Origin: Balaenoptera acutorostrata | Lineage: Eukaryota; Chordata; Mammalia; Artiodactyla; Balaenopteridae | Direction: 5' to 3' | Assembly (NCBI RefSeq): GCF_949987535.1 | Contig: NC_080067.1 | Coordinates: forward strand, 27,246,039 to 27,310,038 | DNA: 64,000 bases | In this document: in pieces, positions 45,222-55,019 of the stretch | How positions within the stretch are numbered: position 1 is the first letter of the stretch | Layout: each line of letters starts with the position of its first letter | The notes under the pieces: generated by a model | Told to the model about the DNA's origin: nothing | Databases searched by the model: none | The model's input: the letters and a program-made list of their open reading frames with translations, nothing else | Made by a program: the position numbers and the translations under genes

Positions 45222-46920
45222 CATTTAATTTTATTTAAAGATTTAATCCCCCACATCCCTAGAAAAGATTCATGGAAGGTTCCACTTAAAGGCAGGGGAA
45301 ACAAGAGTAAAAGAGCTATCCCTAAATCAAGAAAGTGAGACAGTAGTCACACCAGAAACCCAGGCTCACAGTGGCTACAACAGTCGATGGTAAACATTAG
45401 TTCTAAGCATCCTCGTCTGGAGAATTAAGAGAGAATAAACGTGGTGAGTACATTGTTCTCATTATCTGAATAATGAAGAATTTGTTAGTAGAAATGCTCT
45501 TTTTCCAATGGCTGAATGAGATAAAAAGAAGTTATCGAATGGATTCTTGTATAAAGGACACTAAATAACATAATGGGCAGAGCTTATAATCCTTACAAAA
45601 AGGTAAAAAGAGATCCTTTATGTGGCCATCTGGTCTTTTCCAACTGAATAAATGCCGTGGGCTAAATGTTATACTCCAGTGCTAGGAAGACATTGCCACT
45701 GGGAGTGAAAGAAATAGCAGCATGATATATGGCTTTCTGGACATCATGTGATTAGAGATAGACTTGATGAACAGCTGGGTAGTATATCCTTTAGACCAAA
45801 GGGGGTATTTTGGGGGGGGGGGTACAGTTTAAGTGCAGGAGTGATCCATCAGTGTGTAGTGGAATTAGTTTCGTGAGTTGCTGTTAGCATTTTTTAAGTG
45901 AAAGAGAACAGGACAGAACACACTGCATCACACATAGTAAGGGTAAGTTTTAGTTTCATTTCTGTCTTAAGTCACTGTGTACCATGTATTTTTTACTGTG
46001 GGTAACTCTGAAAGCCACTGCTTTGGATTGTCCCTCACTAGAATATTAGTGGGTAGGCTCTGGCCATTCTAGGCTCACTATAGAACATAGAGGATAACGA
46101 GACCCGGACTCTGGGAACAACCGAGGTAGGGTCCTCAGACCAGAACAAGAGCCACAGTACCTTTAAATTGTGCTAATTTAGGAACCTGTGACTAGACGCG
46201 GTATTGTAAACTCAGAAATATACTTTCCTTGTTTTGTTTTGTTTCCTTTTTGATTGAACACCCCAGTCTACTTTGGCTGTAATAAAAGCGAAATCAGAAG
46301 GAACGGGATGGGTCCCCACAAGGAGGGGCCAGAGGGCAGGGTGCCCCTAGTGGTCAGACTTGGTCATGCAGACTGAGACTTAACACTGAGAAACCCTTCA
46401 GAGCCACAAATCAGGAATGGCTCCTCCAGTTCTTGCTTCTTTCCCGAGCAGCCAATGCCTTTACTCACAGGTACTGCTTACTTAGGGAAAACTTTTAAAA
46501 AATCATTTTCCTGCTTCATGAATTACGTTTGGATCAGATCATCAGGGCGATCTTCTGAAATAAGATAAGGAGGCTTGTGGTAGGACCATGGCAATTGCCC
46601 GACTCTAAGAGTTCAATGCAGCAGCCCTGCGTGATGATGAGACCTTTAACATTTGGCGGGGGAACCTTTCTCCAAGCTACAACTTTGGAGAAAGAAGGAG
46701 AAAAAGTTCTGGGAGGAATTCCAACTATAACAACTATTAGCAGTGGTATGAGGAACAGGCTGGGGCAAGATAAAGATTAAGCTTCTAAGGTTGACTCCAA
46801 GTCTTGGGAGCAGCAACAGAATGAGATTTAAAAAAAAAAAACATTCATTTTCATAGAAAAAACGTTTTTCAAAGAAACTGAAAACAGCCTACAAATAAAG
46901 GAGCTCCTTGTGGAAGGGTC
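45222..46920. other. Last intron stretch before the coding exon
   Basis: No repeat is clearly recognised over 1.7 kb, apart from a G run at about 45812-45821 and A runs near 46832 and 46855. A short acceptor/donor pair at 46447-46466 encloses only 19 bases. This relative lack of repeats may reflect constraint near the exon. Confidence 0.4.
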
Positions 46921-46948
46921 TCTGACCATTTCTCTCCTCTTGTTTCAG
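46921..46948 (+). other. ZBTB38: Splice acceptor of the ZBTB38 coding exon
   Basis: A pyrimidine-rich run ending 'ctcctcttgtttcag' abuts the start codon, with AG at 46947-46948. This is a near-ideal 3' splice site, so the exon appears to open on the A of the ATG. The open frame continues 13 codons upstream only because the pyrimidine tract happens to lack stops. Confidence 0.88.
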
Positions 46949-49900
46949 ATGACAGTCATGTCCCTTTCCAGGGACCTCAAGGACGACTTTCACAGCGACA
47001 CAGTGCTCTCCATCTTGAATGAGCAGCGCATTCGGGGCATTTTATGTGATGTCACTATCATTGTGGAAGACACCAAATTTAAAGCCCACAGCAATGTCCT
47101 GGCTGCCTCAAGCCTTTATTTCAAAAATATCTTTTGGAGCCATACCATCTGTATTTCCAGCCACGTCCTGGAGCTGGATGATCTCAAAGCCGAAGTGTTT
47201 ACAGAAATCCTTAATTATATCTACAGCTCCACGGTCGTCGTCAAGAGACAAGAAACAGTCACTGATCTTGCAGCTGCAGGAAAAAAGCTGGGAATATCCT
47301 TCTTGGAAGATCTTACCGATCGCAACTTTTCAAATTCCCCAGGTCCTTATGTATTCTGCATTACCGAGAAGGGAGTGGTTAAAGAAGAAAAAAATGAAAA
47401 AAGGCATGAAGAACCAGCCATCACTAATGGGCCAAGGATCACAAATGCATTTTCCATCATCGAAACAGAAAATAGTAATAACATGTTTTCTCCACTGGAC
47501 TTGAGGGCAAGTTTCAAAAAGGTCTCCGACTCCATGAGAACCACCAGCCTTTGCCTGGAGAGGACTGACGTCTGCCACGAGGTGGAGCCTGTGCGCACCC
47601 TCGCCGAGCACTCCTACGCCGTGTCTTCCGTGGCCGAGGCTTACAGAAGTCTGCCTGTACGGGAACGGGACAGCAGTTCACCTGGGAAAACAGGTAAAGA
47701 AAACTGCGAAGCTGTTGCAGCAAAACCGAAAACATGCCGAAAGCCAAAGACACTCTCCGTACCCCAGGATTCGGATTCACCTCCAGAAAATATACCCCCC
47801 GCTCCAGCAACCAACTTGGAAATGAATCAAGAAGGAAGTCCACAGCCAGCTGCAATTCTTTCCCTTTCAAAATCTCCCAACAACAACGAAGGAGAGGTCC
47901 ATTTTCCCAGGGCAGATGAAAATAAATCCTCTGATGTCCCCACGCTGCCAGCCACAGAGGTGCCGCCTCTCATTTACAATTGCAGCTGTTGTTCCAAATC
48001 TTTCGACAGTAGCACTTTGCTCAGCGCCCACATGCAGCTTCACAAGCCAACCCAGGAGCCCTTGGTGTGCAAGCATTGCAACAAACAGTTCAGCACCCTC
48101 AACAGACTGGATCGGCACGAGCAGATCTGTATGAGGTCAAGCCACATGCCCGTTCCTGGAGGGAATCAGCGCTTCTTAGAAAACTATCCCACCATTGGGC
48201 AGAATGGAGGTGCATTCACAGGTCCAGAACCTTTATTATCTGAGAATAGGATTGGTGAATTTTCCAGTCCCGGAAGTACCTTGCCAGAAACAGAACACAT
48301 GGTTAAATTTGTTAACGGGCAAATGCTCTACAGCTGCGTAGTATGCAAACGTAGTTATGTGACTTTATCCAGCCTCCGAAGACATGCCAATGTTCACTCG
48401 TGGAGAAGAACGTATCCTTGCCATTACTGCAACAAAGTGTTTGCATTGGCTGAGTACAGGACAAGACATGAGATTTGGCACACAGGAGAAAGGCGGTATC
48501 AGTGCATTTTCTGCCTGGAAACGTTCATGACCTACTATATACTCAAAAACCACCAGAAGTCTTTCCATGCCATCGATCATAGACTTTCCATCAGTAAAAA
48601 AACAGCAAACGGGGGCTTGAAGCCTAGTGTCTATCCATATAAGCTTTATAGGCTCCTGCCCATGAAATGCAAGCGGGCTCCTTACAAGAGCTACCGACAT
48701 TCTTCCTATGAAAATACTCGAGAAAACAGTCAGATGAACGAGTCTGCACCCGGCCCCTATGTTATTCAGAATCCGCACGACTCTGAGTTGCCTACTCTGA
48801 ATTTCCAGAACAGTGTAAACACCTTGACCAGCAGTCCAGCCATCCCACTGGAAACACCAGCACGTCAGGATGTACCCACTTCCACCAGTGCGCAAAACGC
48901 AGAGGGTACCAAATGGGGAGAGAGGGGAGAGTTGAAAGTTGATCTGGACAACAACTTTTATTCAACGGAGGTGTCAGTTTCTTCCACTGAAAATGCCGTC
49001 GGTTCAGGCCTCCGGGCAGGGGACGCGCCCGTGTTGTCTGTGAGTAACGGCAGTGAGAACTCCACCTCTGTGATCAGCTACAGTGGCTCAGCCCCCTCGG
49101 TCATCGTGCACAGCAGCCAGTTTTCATCGGTGATAATGCACAGCAACGCCGTTGCTGCCACAAGCAGCCACAACCCCAGAGCCCCTTCAGACCTGGCTGG
49201 CAGTCAGACCCCGAAAGACGATGGCAAACCCGAGCCGGACAAAGTGGGGAGGGTTGTCAGCAGACCCAAGAGCATGAAGGAGAAAAAGAAAACCATCCTG
49301 TGTAACAGGGGAGAAGTACCAGAGGAGTCCAGATACATTGCTGATCCTGGAGGGTCATTGAGCAAAACCACAAACATCATTAAAGAAACTAGTAAAATTG
49401 AAACTTACATCGCAAAGCCTGCTCTCCCGGGAACCTCCACAAACAGCAACGTGGCGCCCCTTTGCCAGATAACGGTGAAAATCGGGAACGAAGCCATTGT
49501 GAAAAGGCACATCCTAGGATCTAAATTGTTCTATAAAAGAGGGAGGAGGCCCAAGTACCAAATGCAGGAGGAGACTCCGCCGCGAGAGAGTGAACAGGAA
49601 ACCAACGGAGACAGCCCGATCGGGCTCTGCCAGTCCGAGTGCGTGGAGATGAGTGAGATGTTTGACGATGCCAGTGACCAGGATTCCACGGACAAACCAT
49701 GGCGCCCTTACTACAACTACAAACCCAAAAAGAAATCCCGACAGTTGAGAAAAATGAGGAAAGCCAACTGGAGGAAGGAGCATGAAAACAGGAGCCCGAG
49801 CAGCAAATGTAAATACCCGGCCGAACTGGACTGCGCAGTGGGGAAGGCTCCCCAGGAGAAGGCCTTCGAGGAAGAAGAAAATAAAGAGATGCCCAAGTTG

Positions 49901-50542
49901 CAGTGTGAGCTCTGCGACGGAGACAAAGCCTCGGGGGCTGGGAATCAAGGGAGGCCCCACCGGCATCTCACGGCCAGGCCTTATGCGTGTGAGCTCTGCT
50001 CCAAGCAGTTCCAGAGCCCCTCCACCCTGAAGATGCACATGAGGTGTCACACGGGAGAGAAGCCGTACCAGTGCAAGACCTGCGGACGGTGCTTCTCGGT
50101 GCAAGGCAACCTACAGAAACACGAGCGCATCCACCTGGGCGTGAAGGAGTTCGTCTGTCAGTATTGCAACAAGGCCTTCACGTTGAATGAGACCCTCAAA
50201 ATCCACGAAAGAATCCACACTGGCGAAAAGCGATACCACTGTCAGTTCTGCTTTCAGAGTTTTTTGTATCTCTCCACGAAAAGGAATCATGAGCAGAGGC
50301 ATATCCGGGAGCATAATGGGAAGGGCTATGCCTGCTTCCAGTGCCCCAAAATTTGCAAAACAGCTGCTGCCCTTGGAATGCACCAGAAGAAACACTTATT
50401 CAAAAGCCCAAGTCAGCGGGAGAAAACAGAAGGTGACACAGGCCACGAAAACTCAAATCCCCTGGAGAATCCACATTTCATTGATTCAGAAGACAATGAC
50501 CAAAAGGATAATGGACAAACCGTTGTTGATAATGTCCTTTGA
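46949..50542 (+). CDS. ZBTB38: ZBTB38 (CIBZ), BTB/POZ and C2H2 zinc-finger transcription factor, complete
   Basis: The predicted protein has 1,197 residues, close to the human protein (1,195 as I recall). It is a nuclear transcriptional regulator of the Kaiso family (ZBTB33, ZBTB4, ZBTB38); the family binds methylated CpG, and ZBTB38 recruits CtBP. Seen here: a BTB/POZ dimerisation domain from about residue 33 (CDVTIIVEDTKFKAH) to about 118; a CtBP-type PLDLR motif at 182-186; fingers at 343-365, 372-394 (last ligand is Cys, so CCHC), 461-483, 489-511 and 517-540; a basic RGRRPK stretch near 864-869; KPKKKSR near 925-931; a degenerate CxxC...HxH at 986-1006; and five C-terminal fingers at 1012-1034, 1040-1062, 1068-1090, 1096-1118 and 1127-1149, with TGEKP-type linkers. 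The frame is unbroken in one exon. I chose the ATG at 46949 because 'cctcttgtttcag' directly precedes it; the in-frame ATG at 46910 lies in the intron. Identification is by the whole protein, not one motif. Confidence 0.98.
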   Translation: MTVMSLSRDLKDDFHSDTVLSILNEQRIRGILCDVTIIVEDTKFKAHSNVLAASSLYFKNIFWSHTICISSHVLELDDLKAEVFTEILNYIYSSTVVVKRQETVTDLAAAGKKLGISFLEDLTDRNFSNSPGPYVFCITEKGVVKEEKNEKRHEEPAITNGPRITNAFSIIETENSNNMFSPLDLRASFKKVSDSMRTTSLCLERTDVCHEVEPVRTLAEHSYAVSSVAEAYRSLPVRERDSSSPGKTGKENCEAVAAKPKTCRKPKTLSVPQDSDSPPENIPPAPATNLEMNQEGSPQPAAILSLSKSPNNNEGEVHFPRADENKSSDVPTLPATEVPPLIYNCSCCSKSFDSSTLLSAHMQLHKPTQEPLVCKHCNKQFSTLNRLDRHEQICMRSSHMPVPGGNQRFLENYPTIGQNGGAFTGPEPLLSENRIGEFSSPGSTLPETEHMVKFVNGQMLYSCVVCKRSYVTLSSLRRHANVHSWRRTYPCHYCNKVFALAEYRTRHEIWHTGERRYQCIFCLETFMTYYILKNHQKSFHAIDHRLSISKKTANGGLKPSVYPYKLYRLLPMKCKRAPYKSYRHSSYENTRENSQMNESAPGPYVIQNPHDSELPTLNFQNSVNTLTSSPAIPLETPARQDVPTSTSAQNAEGTKWGERGELKVDLDNNFYSTEVSVSSTENAVGSGLRAGDAPVLSVSNGSENSTSVISYSGSAPSVIVHSSQFSSVIMHSNAVAATSSHNPRAPSDLAGSQTPKDDGKPEPDKVGRVVSRPKSMKEKKKTILCNRGEVPEESRYIADPGGSLSKTTNIIKETSKIETYIAKPALPGTSTNSNVAPLCQITVKIGNEAIVKRHILGSKLFYKRGRRPKYQMQEETPPRESEQETNGDSPIGLCQSECVEMSEMFDDASDQDSTDKPWRPYYNYKPKKKSRQLRKMRKANWRKEHENRSPSSKCKYPAELDCAVGKAPQEKAFEEEENKEMPKLQCELCDGDKASGAGNQGRPHRHLTARPYACELCSKQFQSPSTLKMHMRCHTGEKPYQCKTCGRCFSVQGNLQKHERIHLGVKEFVCQYCNKAFTLNETLKIHERIHTGEKRYHCQFCFQSFLYLSTKRNHEQRHIREHNGKGYACFQCPKICKTAAALGMHQKKHLFKSPSQREKTEGDTGHENSNPLENPHFIDSEDNDQKDNGQTVVDNVL

Positions 50543-52571
50543 ATGGTGATACTTAGAAAAATCTTCGAAACTATAAGTTGGTGGGTTTGGGTTTTTTGTT
50601 TTGTTTTTTTTAAGTTAGCCGTTTTCTTTTGTTTCTGTTTAATTTTGTTCACATAACAGCCATGAAGGAGTGAAATGTAACAAAGAAAATCTCATTTGTG
50701 AAAATTCCAGAAAAAGGATCCTAATATCTACTTTGGGTTTTAGCATTAACTTCATGCAAAGTACACAAAAACAAAGTAGCTGAATCTTCTAATATCCCAG
50801 GTGTCCTGTGAAAGTTTATGAAGTTCTCAGCTATGATATTTCTGCCAGTCGGGGGAAAGAAAAGAGTTTAATTTTAGCATAATTTAAAACTTTCTGCTAA
50901 GTGCTAATAGGAACTGGCTGCTGAACTGTCTTTAGTCACTGGAGAAAATAAGGGTCAGATGTCATGAAAATGTCATCTTCATAAATAAGTTCAAAGGTAA
51001 ATGAGCTATGACAGTCATTATTCCCAACCAGCTTCTATTAAAATTGTTTAAATTAATGGATACATATGAAATAATATAGTTGAAAATATGTGTGAAATGA
51101 GTAACCCGAGTAGGACATTCATACATTATCTAGAACTACTTTTCTGCAACACAAACCTTGTAAAATACATATATAAATCACTCTAACTTTTAACTGTCCA
51201 TGTCCCCTGTAGTGAATTATAATGATGAGCAATAGATCTGCAAATAATGAGGACTGATGTAAAAATCAGTAGAAAGCATCTTGAATATTACTTAAGAGCA
51301 TGTGTATGCTTTTAGATGGAATGCTGTTCTCTTGAAGTTATGGCTAAGTTGTTATTAGAACTGGTCTACTCAAGTCACAGAAAACATAGGTCATGCCTTA
51401 TCCATGGGAGAGAGCCTTCCCAGAAGTTACCTGTGGTTACCTGTGCTGTGCTGTATATTACTTTTTAGTGGCCTCACTTCAGAAAATGAAGAAAGGTCAA
51501 ATTCTTCTGAAACTCCCTGCAGTCTTCCATCCATCACAAGGCCATGGACATGGAGGTCTTTCCAGATAGATTTAACCAGTCTCAAGGGTTCAAGTAAAAC
51601 CTGACGCCTTCCATTGCCACTGAAGGAGTGTCCAGGAAATTTAGCGCAAAGCATGTGTACGGTGGTGAATTCCCAGGCACTTGAAAGTGACAGAGAACCC
51701 AATCCCTACAATTGTTACCCTTCTTGGAGATTATGCAGCCCACAAATACATACTATTTAAAAAAAAAAAAAAAAGGACAAGAGAAACACAGCCCCCCGCC
51801 CCACCCATTAATGACTTGAGGGGGCAGAGGGAGTGATGACCTTCCTTGCCTTGAACAGAGCTTTGTCTTTGGGGGGTGGGGAGATAGAATGTGGAGTGAC
51901 AAGGTTCCATCACTTACTTACATGACTCAGAAATACATCCACAAACCAGATGATGCCTTGTCTTAATGTTTGCAGGCATCTAGCCCGCTTGCTAAAAACC
52001 ACTTCCGTTTTTAATGTTCTTTTATGCTGACCCACACCATCAACACTGCCCTCAAAATCTAACTGCCCTATAGGATATTCCGTCACGTGGACTAGGTTCC
52101 TGGGAGGCTGGAAGTCATGATTCTTACTTTTTAAACTGCCAGAATAGGAGAGAGAGAGAAAACATTCTTATCCTTTGATGACCAGTATGAGCAGAATCTG
52201 GAACCCGGATCAAGGATGACCTGCAGCCATTCATGTTCATGGGATGTGATAGCTGGAAACCCAAGATTACCCAAGGTTGCAAGGTTACCATTGTGAAGAA
52301 GTAGCTCAAAGGACTCCAGATTCTCTCTTCAAGCGTTGTGATATCTCCATGAAGAAGACTTAATAAGGATTGGGGTGGGCAAGAAAGCATTTAAACACCC
52401 AGAAAAGGACATGATCAAAGCTGACCTTTTTATACTATAGTACTTTGCTGTTAAATAACCCCAATATTGTATTTGCATTTATCTTTTGTTCATCTGCTGT
52501 CACTTACAAACAGTATTATGTAATAGAGGAAAATGGAAAAATGCAAACGAGTTCAACTTTATTTTATACAT

Positions 52572-52579
52572 TGTATATA
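52572..52579 (+). promoter_or_regulatory. Pumilio response element-like site in the 3' UTR
   Basis: TGTATATA matches the UGUANAUA consensus bound by PUM1/PUM2. It is a short motif in an AT-rich UTR, so it may be chance. Confidence 0.35.
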
Positions 52580-53299
52580 TGTATACCTGCACTATTCATT
52601 TGGGTTTTGTTAAAAAGATAGTTGCAAAGGGCTTATGAATATTTGAATTGATAATTAGAAAACTGAATAAGCAATCCTGTGATCTACTAATTTGTTTTAT
52701 CTCAATTAGGCATATGAATCAAGGAGAATTACTGTGTGTTTCAGTCATTTTGATTTGAGGTAACTCCAAATACAAAATTATTACTTGTACTGATGTCTCC
52801 CAGCCCTTCCATGTGGATATTTTTTAAGTGGACTTGTATGCTGATAATTCTAGACCAAAGTAAATATGGCAGAATATTTATACATGAAAAAATAATTTTG
52901 CAAATATTTTCTATAATTGTATTATTCGTTTAAAATGTTGATAGCTTGTGTTAGTTTCAGGGAGGGGTGTATATTTTGATAAAAAAAAATACTTGACTTT
53001 GTAATTCTGTATATTCTATACAATTTATAGCAGAGCCGTTTTAAGACAGCCTTGTCGCATTTTTTGTTAATTGTGAAAATTTTATTCTAAGTGATGTTTA
53101 TGCATTGAGTACATAACGACCAACTAGAATTAAAGTAAGTGTGAACAGTGAACATACTGTATGCTGTACAAGATATATTGTAATTTGCTGTTTTAGCATC
53201 TGTATTTTGGTTAGAAGATATTATTAAATACAGATGTTAAGGGTTGGAAAAGTCTAATTTTATTTTTAGAACTAATGGATATAAATTTGTTTTTGCTTG

Positions 53300-53305
53300 A
53301 TTAAA
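53300..53305 (+). terminator. Candidate polyadenylation signal ATTAAA
   Basis: ATTAAA is followed within about 20 bases by the T/GT-rich stretch 'gttgtctctttttaaacg', the usual downstream-element arrangement. Weaker ATTAAA matches precede it at 53129-53134 and 53223-53228. I consider this or 53513 the most likely main cleavage site. Confidence 0.5.
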
Positions 53306-53512
53306 ATAGCTTATTCCTATGTTGTCTCTTTTTAAACGTTTTAGTGTTAATTATTTTGTGCAGCCAAGCAGCTATTTCGTCTGTGTGAGTCACAGCATTG
53401 TTTCACATATGAGTCATACGATATATTTCTGTTTCCTTTCTTGTTTACATTCCATGGTACCTGCTTACATGCTTAGGACTCAAATGGAATATGACATTAA
53501 AAAAAAAAGCAG

Positions 53513-53518
53513 AATAAA
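53513..53518 (+). terminator. Candidate distal polyadenylation signal AATAAA
   Basis: This is the only canonical AATAAA between the stop codon and the first downstream MIR. It is followed by 'ttgttatcatttagtgcttt', a moderately T/GT-rich stretch. Confidence 0.45.
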
Positions 53519-53604
53519 AGAGACTGAACTCTTGTTATCATTTAGTGCTTTGGATAGGCCTGATCTTACGATAAATCAGAGTGTTGGAAGTATTCTGCTC
53601 TAGA

Positions 53605-53815
53605 CATCCACAGAAAACACATTACACTTATTAACTACCAGGTATTCGACAACATTCTTTCCATGGGCTATTTCATTCAGTCCTTTCCCAACAACCTTAG
53701 GAAGTAGACCTCATTATCTGCATTTTATAGTGACATTGAGCAGATCCCACAGCCAGGCAGTGCCAGGATCGCAACCCAGGGCTGCCTGACTCCAGAGCCC
53801 ATGTTTTTGTTCCTT
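53605..53815 (-). repeat. MIR element
   Basis: 'actaccaggtattcgacaac', 'cattatctgcattttatagt', 'gatcgcaacccagggctgcc' and 'tgactccagagcccatg' match a reverse MIR. It gives a practical outer limit to the ZBTB38 3' UTR. Confidence 0.8.
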
Positions 53816-53819
53816 CTCA

Positions 53820-55015
53820 GCGTCCTAGAGGGAAATGCTTAATGTAAACTCAACGGAGAGTGAGGAAAAGAGACAGCTTGTGATGCAGCTTGTGATGGTA
53901 GTTGTCACGATGACAGCTGTAAAGAGGCTCAGCCTCCCTGGACTCAGCTGTCATTTACTCACTGAGGCCTCAGTACTTTGGGCATTTGGTTTCTCTTATA
54001 TTTGAGGATATTGCCCTATGAACTCAGTTTGTAAGAGTTTGTACAATTTTTTTTTTTGAATACAGGGTGAAATTATAATGCTATTATAAACTAGTCATTT
54101 TTCACATAAAACAATCTGTGCCGTCATCACTTGCAACCTTAGCTAATTATCTGCAAATACAGGCAGTCACGATGGGTGATGTGACAGGAGGGCCAGTGGC
54201 TCAGGCAGCACAACCCATCAGCAGCACAGGGAAAATAACTCAGATTTCCAGCCCTAATGGCTGGCCCATAGCATCAATTTTGTGTTTGAAGAGCAACCCA
54301 AACTGAATTCTCCAAAAATTCTCTTAACTACTCTCTGCTAAAAGGAACTTAATTATCTATCAAAACAACAGAATTAATACTGAAAGAATTTGTAACAGTT
54401 GGGAAACTAACTGGATTAAAAGCATAAAAACATCACTCAAAGCAGTCCTATTTGTACATATTCTTTTAATGATTTCAGATCTTTTCGTTCCTATCGCTCA
54501 CCTTCCTCTTTCTTCATCCCCTATTGACTGATTTGGTTCCACTTCCTGTCTCTTATCAGTTCCTTTTTGCAGGGGCAGCGATTCTTCCATTTCAAGTTCC
54601 TCCTTACCTAAGAACTCACCTCCCACCCCCCATCCTGGACATCTATTAATCAAACTCCTTTGACCCCTCCCTCCCTCCCTCCCCAGTTTACATCTTTTGA
54701 CCCTGATTCTTCAAGCAAGATGGTCAAGGGAGCAGGCAAGTTGACTCGGTGTGCAATTTTTAAAACTCAACACTCCAAATTTAGACAACTAATGAAAGAA
54801 CCGGTTATAACAGAAATGTGATTACATTTTTATTATTTCATTCTTGACATCTGAGATACCAAGTAATTCTATTTAGAATATACTGAGAAGTCAGAAACAT
54901 TTTTCAATAATCTTTATGTGATGTCTTCTGTGTAATTATGAGTATTTTATTCCTGTTCCAAGAAACTTTGGTACGTATATTTAAAAGATGTAACCTGCTA
55001 ACTTACAAAGAATTT
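53820..55015. other. Downstream intergenic DNA, nothing firm
   Basis: It holds a CCCT-rich run (54665-54684) and AT-rich unique-looking sequence. The next gene expected in this order (RASA2) is not reached. Confidence 0.4.
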
Positions 55016-55019
55016 TAAT

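Larger units (their letters stand above)
1..46948 (+). other. ZBTB38: Inferred ZBTB38 intron and 5' non-coding region
   Basis: No other convincing coding sequence is present on either strand. In human the ZBTB38 coding exon is the last of several exons and the gene spans over 100 kb, downstream of PXYLP1 and upstream of RASA2 on the same strand (established knowledge). The acceptor at 46948 requires at least one upstream exon. How much of this interval is transcribed depends on which promoter is used. Its repeats and candidate exons are listed separately. Confidence 0.75.
50543..53540 (+). other. ZBTB38: ZBTB38 3' untranslated region (end approximate)
   Basis: This AT-rich sequence follows the TGA at 50540-50542. 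It contains no SINE, L1 or MIR that I recognise, in contrast to the repeat-dense flanks, which fits a constrained 3' UTR. The first clear interspersed repeat, a MIR, begins near 53605. Poly-A candidates lie at 53129, 53223, 53300 (ATTAAA) and 53513 (AATAAA), so the UTR is probably 2.8-3.0 kb if the distal ones are used. There is a 15-base A run at about 51760. Confidence 0.75.

Noticed and set aside
46910..46948. An ATG 13 codons upstream of, and in frame with, the ZBTB38 start
   Set aside because: The added residues are encoded by the pyrimidine tract and AG of a splice acceptor, so they are intronic.
47019..47504. A 161-codon + strand frame inside ZBTB38 in another phase
   Set aside because: It overlaps the BTB-coding region out of frame and resembles no protein; a by-product of the real gene.
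49514..50104. A 196-codon - strand frame opposite ZBTB38 (also 48365-48895 and 47330-47611)
   Set aside because: These are shadows of the conserved + strand coding sequence, with no independent start, splice or homology support.
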